From Pelecanus crispus (Eukaryota > Chordata > Aves > Pelecaniformes > Pelecanidae): 64,000 bases of DNA. Position 1 is the first letter of the stretch. Each line of letters opens with the position of its first letter. Made by a program: the position numbers and the translations under genes. Under the pieces are notes generated by a model. It was not told where the DNA came from. It saw only the letters and a program-made list of their open reading frames with translations, and made no database searches. Where the stretch lies: positions 76,691,721-76,755,720 of the forward strand of contig NC_134643.1 in assembly GCF_030463565.1 (NCBI RefSeq), in the 5' to 3' direction. This document shows positions 54,001 to 64,000 of the stretch, in pieces.

Positions 54001-57000
54001 GCAAAGCTACCAGCTCCATCTGTTTTGGCAGACATTAAGGAAGGTCCGACACAGCAGAAGACGCATTTTTTTGTTTGGGAGAATAGGCTGTGAAGGGGGA
54101 ATTTGCATCCTTATTAGGGCAACGTAGCAGTGATTAATGTGACATGATGTCACAGGAGAAGCACTGGTTTTGAGAGAGATTTTTGTTTGTAACTCTTTGC
54201 AATGTGTTGGTTTAGATTTCTGTCAAGTGTCTCAGAGAGTTTCACATGACCACTTTCGTCTTTGAAGTTTTCAACTTGACTTACATATGTATGCAGTGGT
54301 GGAGAAAGGCTAGTACATGCCAGTGTGCCATCTGGACAGAAAACAGAGCAGGACAGTTACAAAGTTATTTTTCTTGCCCCATTAGGATTTCCAGGCATTT
54401 CATATGAGTACTTCAGAAATGTCATTTGGAGTATTACACAGGGGAAATAAACTGTAATGGAAAAATGTGTGCATGTACAAGTGTGTGTGTGCGAGTACAC
54501 ATGCAAAGATCATTTATGTTTTGTTCCTGAACTTTTTTTGTGAAAAAGGAAGGGTTATTTTAGTAGAAGCAAATTTCTCACCTCCCTTTGAAAAACTTGC
54601 CCATAGTAATTTGGCACATGAAATCATCAAGAGGCTGTGGCGGTTCAACTCAGTAAAATTGCCATACATATGGACCCATCTGCCCAACAGCATCAGTCAT
54701 GACACGCACACAAAAGAGGGTACAAATGTACTTTCCAAGGGGTTGAAATATTTATTAGCAAAGACACGGCAGGCTTACCAAATGGTTGCATTCAGAGATC
54801 TGAGTTTTTAAAGGCTAACACCTACTCTCAGTACCCACTTATGGCCCCGGAGAGCTCCACAAGTGCTCGCAGCCACAGATCATGCTGTGTGGGGAACTGC
54901 ACACACAGTGCAGGACACGCGCTCTCAGTCATGAAAAGCAGTAGCGACCACGCAGCTGCGTGCCTCCCCGTTCACATCAGGCAGGGACTCGCTTCCAGCT
55001 GGGTCGCATGCCATGGCCATGCGAACTTCACAGCAACAGCGAGGATCAGCCCCGGATTTTCTTGCTCTCAAAAGAACATGTGCCTAACGTCCCCCTGGGG
55101 AAGGCTCGCTCGGAGCTGCCGGAGCACAGTTCAAAGGACTGTGAAAGACAAACCAGATTCCTGATTCCCTTCCATGGCTTTTGCTTTTCCTCTTGCCAAA
55201 CAATTGATTATTGCATGTAAGGATCTTGCACACACTCTGAAATGGAATAGCCCCTTTTGCCCTCTGACTGAGCATTAACAACCTGGATTCTCTCTAATAA
55301 ATAGTGGATAGTGAACACTGAAACAGTTCCTACGGTGTCACCTGTGCCACTATGGTGAATCAGCTCAACAAAGGGCTGCTGGGCAAAAGAAAGAGAAAAC
55401 CAAGAATGGTGGGACAAGCCATCTTCAGCACACATGGAGTACTGTAAAGAGACAATGACTGGGCAAGAAGGAGTCCAGGGATACCAGAGACCAAACTACT
55501 GCAGCAGACTTGAAGGAACACATCATCCAAGGGAGGAGAAGACAGCTCCTCCAGGGAACCAGGCTAATGTGGGAATGCACTGAAAAAGTCAAGGGACGGC
55601 TGGCTTTTAAAGAAAGCAGAAATGAATGTCAGCTGTTCACAGTTTTAAAAACATTTCTTACTAAATGTACTATTCTTTTTACTAAAGTAAATGTTATTTT
55701 GGTTTATTTCAGACCAAAGACTTCTGAAAGGGAGGTCTGCAAACACTGGATTCCAGTTGCTGTGCTGGCTAGGACATGATAAGACATAGGTACCTATTAA
55801 AGTGTGAACTATAGAGTATCGTCTGCTAATATGAATAAATGTGAACATAATTAAAACACTGAGGATGCTGTTACCCGAGCACCTGAGCTCCTCTGAAATC
55901 CAAACCAGTTCAGCAATCTCTGTACACTTGCTTTAAGTCCCCTCCTAATTAGGAGGATTCTCAAGGAAACCTCTAAAGTTAAATATATGCTTAGGAGTCC
56001 AGAGTCCAGGCAGGAAGAGCACTCAAAGTGAAAAGTGGCAGGATCTCCAGAGCATAAATCTGTCTAGCAGGGGAGTTTTCCTAATCCTGAAGCAGCCCTT
56101 CCCAGGCAGCGTGGGTGTGTGTCTTCCAGCCCCAGGGAGTTATTTAACCCTAAACTTACATACAAACACAAGCATCTTTGTTTAGGCATTTCAATGCAAC
56201 CTCTGCTGGAAAAGAAAACGGCAGTAAGGTTCTAGCTGCCCTTTCCATACAGCAGCAGTGTACTTTTGTTTCATAGGTTTCTGGTAAAAAAAATGAAGAT
56301 TATGTAGCAACAGGACCTCAATTAATAATGAAAAAAAAAATACATCAGTAATCATGTAAGTGAACAAGATTTGTTTTTCCCTATTTTATACCTCATGGTT
56401 CAGTACTGGTTTTGAAAGTACAGTGTCCTTATCAATAGAGACAGAACTCCAGACCCTGCAGGGCAGACTGATGCTGTTTGAAATGACAGATGTGAAAACT
56501 GTACAATAAAAATAAATTTAGGTACACTGTTTGGATCACTTCTGTGCATTTATTATATCTGTCCTTCCTGTGAGTCTGCAAAGTGCCTTCCAAATGCTGT
56601 GACTGCAAGCAGCTCGTATCAGAAAAGAGTATCAGGTAGAAAATAGAGGTTCAGGTTAGCTAAAATTTGTGATTAGTTCTGACATAAACTGAACATAATC
56701 TGAATCTTTCTAATCCTAACTCCTAACTGGCACAATGTGGTCTTCTGTGGAGGACTTCAGGTTTTCCAGATGTAATTTCAACATATTTTACATGCATTAT
56801 TCGCACTAACTATGCTGTATTTCCAGAAGATAGAACAAATATGTGTGTTCATTTTATAAACAAAGCAGAGTTTGTTTCTGGATCAACGATGTAATAAGTA
56901 CACTGTAGTTACAGCAGGCACAAATCATCACTGACACCTTATGCCACGTGTGCTGCCCTGGTTTGCACTCAAGTCTGTTGGTTCTGGCCCCCAAATGCCC

Positions 57001-60000
57001 TGTGGGAGAATGTATGAAAGCAGGGATGGACAATGGCCCAGTACTGAACTGGGATTTCCTGAGCTCGCCATGCTACCTGCCACCAAAATGTAGCCAAAGT
57101 AGCCCAGCCCAGCTCAGCTCAGTCTTGCTCAGAAAAGCACTGGGAGGACAAATGCCTGTATATCCACTGTCAGAAGCCAGTTTAGCCTTAAGCATAAAGA
57201 AAAGAGCCTTACAATTACATAATTACATGTACTACTTGAAGTCAGGGAAAGAAAAATTACTTCTCTCAGTAATTTCAGGCCCAGTAACCACTTGAGAAAC
57301 AAAATGTCAAGCAAGAAGCATCACCAGGGTACTGAGCATTCCCAGAGGAAGCGAGACACACATTTCTTCTCAGGAGACTTTCCCACTGACAGAAAGCAAG
57401 GCCATCGCACAGTTTACACAGCAAAAAATTGAACAGATCCCAGTAGTAGTAGATCAATTGAGCTTTGTGTGTGTGTGATTGTTTTGCTTTGTTTTTATCT
57501 AGTTCATAAACCTGAAAATAAATATTTACAAACAGTATTTTATATTATTTTCCTGGTGATATGGCTTTCTCTTTGCCATTTAAAACAGAAGAGCCAGGAT
57601 TGCAATGCAAAATCTCATCAGTATCAAAACCAAACTGCAGTGGACACATCCCCTTCTGACATACATTGTTATATTATATGAAAGAAAGTGGAAAACATGA
57701 TAAGGTTGTAATAACTTAATTCACAGGAGTTGGTTTACTGCTGAATTCTCCCCTAGAATGTGTCCCAGTGTGCAGGAAAGGGAGGGTCTGTCTAGTCTCT
57801 CATGCATCAGCCAAAATTGGATTTGTCACAAAAATGAAGAAACACTTGAACACCCAAAATAGATGCCCTATTTTGATATTACATTTCTTTACTGAGTGCT
57901 AAATCCCAACATGCTAAGGAGAAGGATAATTCTTTGTTTTCTTTGTATAATAAAAGGAAGTGCTGGAAAATTACTTTTCTTTCCTCGGTCTAGTCCTAAG
58001 TTTTGGTTACCCCCACATACACATGCACACCCCCTCTTTTCCTCTGACTATCAGCCCTCTCCTCTCCTGCTTCTTGTCCCTGTGTGGGCAGCTCAGGACC
58101 GGCATGGAGCTCCTGGTCTGGAGCCACAGCCTGGCTCAGTTCTTCTGGAAGCAACGTGACCATGGTGCCACACGGTGACCCAGCATTGGCAGTCTTCTCT
58201 GGTGATCAGCCTGGCAAAAAAAATCAGAGATGTAATTAAATTCCAAGAAATATTAAAAATAAAATACTATTGAAAAGTCAGAGGCTGTGAGAAGACAGGG
58301 GAGGTAAGGTTTAGTTTCCATGTCTTATCTCTTTCACTGTTCAGGTTTCCAGGATCAGGGGTTTGGGGTTTATTTCTCGCTGGGATAGGAATATCTGATC
58401 ACTCCCAGAATGCTATTTATTCTTAAATATTTGTGGCCTGAAATTTGACTGAAGATGGTAGACTGGTTTTTTTTAATCTAAAGACAACCCAGATTTTAAC
58501 GTCATGGTAAGACACTACTGTGAAACTTCATACTTTTGTTTCAGTCTGAAATCAAGGAATCACAGAAGTTCAGACAGAGATACTTTACATTTGTCTTTCT
58601 CTTAATGGTATCTTTCATTGGATTCAAGCCAAGTCTTGCTGGAAATATGTTTATCACACCAACTGAAACAGCCAAACTATTTCTGGCAGACTATAAGATA
58701 GGAGGGAATTATAGCTATAGGAATGAATTCTTATTAATGGTCAAGCCTGGAGGCTGTTTATCAGACTGGCTTTACAAGAAACCAAAGCATAGAAATCTAC
58801 AGACATTCATTCCTTTCCACGCACTACAACTCTTTGGGAGAGTGGAAAATTAGAATAAACATTCTTTACTCTGTGTGTATATATATCTACATAAACACAT
58901 GCATATATGTAGCTAAAGGAACAATTTAAGCAGTGAAGATTAACAGATATGCTACATTAGTCCTGTATGTTGATCTTCTAAAATCTGCAATGGATTTCTT
59001 CTGAAAGCATTTAAAAGATGGATCCTGACCTCTGCTGCACTCCTGCCTGGATGGAAGAGGATGCAGAGCAGATCAAGACTCATGTAAGAAATACAACATA
59101 TTCTGTCTGATAGAACAGTATTAAGAAATAAGCCACTGAGACAGTATGTCATCCTTCAGTGACAAGGAAATATTAGATTCAGAAGAGAAGGCACATTGCA
59201 GCATATTTCTTGTTGCACTCACCAGTAAGAAGGGCCAATCATTCACCAGGTATTTTTGCAATTCATTCTCTGAATTTCCCAGCAAATATATTGTTCCATA
59301 ACTTAGCAATGTCCTACATGAACGGTCATTTCTCTTACTGGAAGATATGGGATAGCATTCAAATGAAACTCACTTGCCTTCCTCATGCCTTTGCCCCTGT
59401 TTTGGCTGAGGCAGACAGAGCTGGTCAGGAACAAATAGAGATATTCAATAAACACACCCATCATTTTGTTTGATGAAGAGAAAAATGGTGGTTGGATGAA
59501 CAATCTTCCCCAACTACTAAGGGTAGCTGGGAGCATTGCATTCTTCAGTATCACTGGCCTGTCACCTTGGGGAGTTCATTTCCACATAAATCAAATGTTA
59601 ACCAGACAGGGTAAAACTGTTCTCACTCTTACAAAGGAGGCAGCTGGCCAGCTCAAAAGGACTAAATCTCTATTCCTCTGGGACATATGGAAACAGTCAT
59701 TACAAGACAATATTTATTTATAAACACACTTGGCCCCGTCAATTAGGCTTGAATATATAGAGGAATGGAGCTTATTAGTAAGATAAAGCTTTCCCATGAC
59801 CTATAGAGGACACTGCATAGGGACCACAGATGTTCCGTATTAGAAAAGCTGGAAAATTTATGTCAGTGGCCATGAAAAGCTCAGTTTGAAAATAAGTAAA
59901 TAAATAAATAAGGAGGTCACCAGCAAAGACAAGGTTAAGGACGCTGGAAAATGGATCTTCCAGGTTATTTAACTTTTATTTATTTAATTACGTGGAACAG

Positions 60001-62363
60001 ATCATGGCCCTGACTGCATGTGTCTCTGCCGAACAACTCTGCTGAAGTTACAAAAATTATTCCGGATTTGCACCAGTGCAGAGCTGGGCAGATGGCAGCC
60101 TCTGGTGGCTGGTCTGTCATGCAGGTGAACACACACAGACACACAGAGGTTTGCCTTGGCAATGGGATTCACACAAGTAGTGCCCGGAAAGGGCCAGGGA
60201 AGAACTGTATTTCTGAAGTCAATCTGTGCCACTTTCTAATGCGGGTATGAAAAAATCTCTGTCCCCATCAGATAAACTCATAAGGACTCAGCTTCAGCTG
60301 CATAACTTAAATCATGGAGCTTCTTAACACAGAATTTGTAGCCTATTTTAAGATGGAAAGCCAGAAAAAGCTACACAAAAACACCGCAAGACCTGATTAA
60401 ATTTTTATTTAGCAGGGCCTAGTTCTTCAGATTGTGCAAGGTGGCCTGTCTAAGCCCATAGAACATCTCTGCTTAGACCAGCTCTGAATCTGGCCCTGCC
60501 CAAATGTAAACTGTATCACATCCTGGCTGGCCTGAAGCCTTGAATCAAAGGTTTTGCGTATCTATGCAGACTATGCTCATGAAAGTCACTGAACACAGGC
60601 TGGTGTTGTTTGCACAGCTGCAGGCTCACTGTACACCTGTGGTCTGGCTTACAGCCTCCTTCTGCATCTCAGCTGCTTCTTCCTCCAGCATGACATGGAG
60701 CAATCAGACCAGCATCTCCTCACCTATTTGTACAGCAAGGGACTTTTCTGTCACACACTAGCTCCTTGGGCAGTCTCGGTCCCCCCATCTGCCAGAGGGT
60801 GCTGGCTAGTTACCTTCCAGTAGAGCCTTCTCAGAGACATCCAGCATGGACTACTGTTTTTTCCAACCATTAAAATGGCCTTCTCATGCTCAGGTGTGCC
60901 AGGCCACTCACTGACACAGCAAGAACTAGAAAAAAATCCCTGTTTTTTCTAGCTAGGACCAAGAGAAGCCCCATTAATCCGTAGGAATGGGAGCGAGGCC
61001 ACAGAACTCTCGGGGTGGTGAGACGTCTTCCCTACCACAGTTTTGCAATGAAAATGCTACAATCGCATGGCTGAGAGCCCCACAGATGTGTGAGTGACTA
61101 ACTGACCACCATCAGGCAGCCGAAGTCCAAGTTCTTCTAAACCCTCACGGTGCTGCAGGATGTTTCCAGCTGTTCCTGACTTCAGAAGGCCAGGCAAGCA
61201 TTCACAAAAGTACAAAAGTATGGGTGCACCTCTACTCTCAGTTTGCCCCACTTTCTATTTTTCCCTAAGCACCTGGTCTCGCAGATATCCCCACCTTTCA
61301 GCTCACTGTAGACCAGAGCTAGCCAGCTTTCTCCTGGCATGGAGAAGGCGGTATGTCCTCAGCCAGCAGCCTACAGAGGCATGGGCCCAGGCCAACATGC
61401 TCCCATTCTCCTGGAACCCACCGGTGCAGACCTTCCCAGCAGCACAGAGCTACCTGATTTGTACCATGGTGAATTTCCTGCCAGGCAAGAGCTGGAAGGT
61501 GCTGAGACAGGAGCAGTCATTCTGCCCCTCCCGGCTGGTGAGGTGATGGAGGAGCAGAGGTCTACGAGCACCCTGAAATTGGAGCAGGTAGACACCTACA
61601 AAAGATCTGAAATTGTTGTGCTAAAAAACCAAACCAACCACACTGCAGTTCAACATTTTTTAGTATTGTTTCCCATGGTTGGATAGATACAAAATATCAG
61701 CCTGATTACTGCAGCTCAGGCTGGGTTTACTGCAAGAGCAATTACTGAAGAATTTTCTTTTCCTGTGAGCTTGGTATAGTTTATACTGAGAGAACAAATC
61801 CCACAGTGCTGTTTTGCAGAGTAATTTTCCTTACATTTGTTCTGTTTCAACTTTTCTAGGATTTTTTTTTTTTAGAGTAGTTAAGAAACAAACACTCAAA
61901 GTACGTATAATCCTCTGGCTTATGAGAATTCAAGCAATTCCCACTACTTTTCAATGCTGAGGGGAAAATTTTCTTCTGGAGTGTAATAATATCTGCCAAT
62001 ATGGACTTTTTTGGATATGGTACATTTGGTTCAGTCCTTGATCCATTGAATCTTCATGGAGACTTTTGCAATTGAAAGTAAAACAGGATCCATGATCATT
62101 TATTATTTCCAATAAAAACATAAGAAAGAAATCAAATTATCAGCACTTTTATAGCACGCCACACCTCAGGATTACCAAATCTATCACAAACAGGAACTGC
62201 AAACATTTCTGTAGACAAGTGATACTTTCATTAGTTCTTTGACTCTCCTTTGCTATCCTTCTTTCCCTCAAACTTATTTGGAATTTTTTCACTGGCCAAT
62301 GAAAAACTAAATACTTGCACTATATCATGGCCCTCTCAAAATCCTACAATATAAGACAAGATA

Positions 62364-63880
62364 CAGAATCACTGAAGGGTTGAGGTTGGAAGTCACCTCT
62401 GGAGATCACCTAGTCTAAACCTTTTGTTTAAAGCAGGGTGAACTACATACAGCAGATTGCCCAGGACCATGTCCTGTTGGGTTTTGAATATCTCCAAGGA
62501 TGCAGGCTCCACAACCTGTCTGGGCAACCCAGTAAAAAATGTTTTTTCTTATGCTTAAGTGGAATTTCTTGTACTTCCATTTGTGCCCATTGCCTCTTGT
62601 CCTGTCACAGGGCATCACTGCAAAGAGTCTGGCTCCCTCTTCTTCATCCCCTCCCATCAGGTATTTATACACATGGTTAAGAACCCCCAAGCCTTCTCTT
62701 CTCCAGGCTGAACAGTCCCAGCTCTCTCAGCCTTTCCTCATATGAAAGATGCTCCAGTCTGTTAACTATATTCATGGCCCTTCACTAGACTTGCTTCAGT
62801 ATATGTCCATGACTCTCTTACACTGGGAAGCGCAGACCTGGACCCAGCACTCAAGATGTGTCTCACCAGGGCTGAGTAGAGGGGAAGGGCCACCTCCCTC
62901 AACCTGCTGGCAATGGTCTGCCTAATGCAGCCCAGGATGCTGTGGGCCTTCTTTGCCACAAGGGCATGCTGGTGGCTCCTGGCCAACTTGTCCACCACCA
63001 CCACCCTCAGGTCCTTTTCTACAGAGCTGCTCTCCAGCCAGTCAGTCCCCAGAGTGTACTGGTGCACGGGGTTATTCCTCCCCAGGGGCAGGACTTTGCA
63101 TCTGCCTTTGTTGAACTTCATGAGATTCCTCTCAGACCAATTCTCCAGCCTACTGATGTCCCTCTGAATGGCAGCACAACTATCTGTTCTACAACCACTC
63201 CTACCAGTTCTGCATTGTCTGCAAACTTGCTGAGGGTGATGCCACTGTGCCCCATCATACAGATCATTAATAGAACTTTTAAACAGTATTGGCCCCAGTA
63301 TCAATTCCTGGGGTATACCACTAGTGACAGGCCTCCACTGGACTTCATGTCACTGATCAGAACTGTTTGATCCTGACAGGTCAGCCAGTTTTCAGTTCAC
63401 CTCACTGTCCACCTATCTAAACCATACTTTATCAGTTTGTCTATGAGGCTGTTATGGGAGACAGTGTCAAATGTTTTGCTGAAGTCAAGATAATCAAAAT
63501 CCACTGATCCCCCATCCACCAAGCTGGTCATCTCATCACAAAAGGTTGTAAGATTGGTCAGGCATGATTTCCCCTTTGTAAACCTGTGCTGACGATTCCT
63601 AATCACGTTGTCGTCCTTAATATGTCTGGAAATTATTTCCAGGATTAGTTGCCCAGGGATCAAGGTGAGGCTGGCTGGCCTGTAGTTCCCCAGATAGTCC
63701 TTCTTGCCCTTCCTGAAGATAGAGATGATATTTGCTTTTTTCCAGTCCTAAGGAACCTCTGCTGATTGCCACAACTTTTCAAAGATAATCGAGAGTGGCC
63801 TCACAATGACATTGGCCAGCTCTTGTGGGAGCAATGCATCAGGCCCCATGCATCAGACTTGTGTATGTCCAGTTTGTTTA
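62364..63880 (-). mobile_element. CR1 LINE, degraded, minus strand
   Basis: Read on the minus strand, this is a longer CR1 fragment. Pieces of the reverse transcriptase are recognisable: a segment with QHRFTKGKSCLTNL and DYLDFSKTFDTVSHNSLIDK (63397-63663), which includes the pre-palm region; KFNKGRCKVLPLGRNNPVHQ and KDLRVVVVDKLARSHQHALV (62762-63304); and the C-terminal DRTRGNG region (62415-62690). These lie in different frames with stops, so the ORF is broken. The 3' end near 62364 has the CR1-type AGAATCACTGAAGG... start in reverse orientation. The 5' boundary is uncertain and may reach the window end. Confidence 0.92.
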
Positions 63881-64000
63881 AATACACTTGTATTTAACTT
63901 CACCTTAGGGAAGGAAAATACTGACATTTACTTATTTGTTTTCATTGGGTTTTGACTCATTTCTCTGTTTTACTTCTAGAAACACTGGTGCTGAACTTGT

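Larger units (their letters stand above)
46300..62360. other. Gene-free region downstream of KCNJ8
   Basis: About 16 kb with no recognisable exon on either strand. In mammals LDHB is the next gene, but no LDHB-like segment was found. It contains A21 (48053-48073) and A17 (50387-50403) runs, an old CR1-like tail (about 50985-51070), a short TA-rich stretch (53715-53760) and a small (TAAA)n run near 59890. Two moderately GC-rich patches (about 48300-48720 and 49760-50060) hold only unrecognised open frames. Confidence 0.7.

Overview
This is a vertebrate nuclear genomic window, almost certainly from a bird. The evidence is multi-exon genes with GT-AG introns, a CpG-island promoter, and two CR1 LINE copies, one with the avian-style 3' end (the C-terminus of the CR1 reverse-transcriptase ORF, then a short UTR and ATTCTATG octamer repeats). 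The species cannot be fixed from the sequence alone.

Two genes are recognised, both on the + strand. (1) ABCC9, encoding SUR2, the sulfonylurea-receptor ABC subunit of KATP channels. Its last 14 common coding exons lie between 2098 and 22886 and are followed by two alternative terminal exons: 24047-24184 (SUR2A-type C-terminus) and 25476-25613 (SUR2B-type). The exons join in frame and give about 600 codons, covering the end of the acidic region, transmembrane domain 2 and all of nucleotide-binding domain 2. The start of the gene lies upstream of the window. (2) KCNJ8, encoding Kir6.1, the pore subunit that assembles with SUR2. It has a GC-rich CpG-island promoter at about 38.65-39.38 kb and two coding exons (39878-40242 and 44059-44959), which give a complete 421-residue protein. 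The two subunits of one channel, SUR2B/Kir6.1 being the vascular-type KATP channel, therefore sit head-to-tail about 14 kb apart, as they do in mammals.

Layout: 1-2097 intron; 2098-25613 ABCC9 exons and introns, with a CR1 element (about 24.73-25.19 kb) between the two terminal exons; 25.6-38.6 kb SUR2B 3' UTR and intergenic DNA; 38.65-46.3 kb KCNJ8; 46.3-62.3 kb gene-free DNA holding only simple repeats and one old CR1-like tail; 62.36 kb to near the window end a degraded minus-strand CR1 copy with broken reverse-transcriptase frames.

I found no undescribed system. The observations most worth checking are the arrangement around the SUR2A/SUR2B choice (a poly(A) signal just upstream of the SUR2B exon acceptor, a CR1 copy inside the presumptive SUR2A 3' UTR, and a long alternating purine-pyrimidine tract upstream), an ambiguous donor in the first ABCC9 exon of the window, a GC-skew switch in the KCNJ8 promoter, and an extra cysteine plus a sequon in the Kir6.1 turret.
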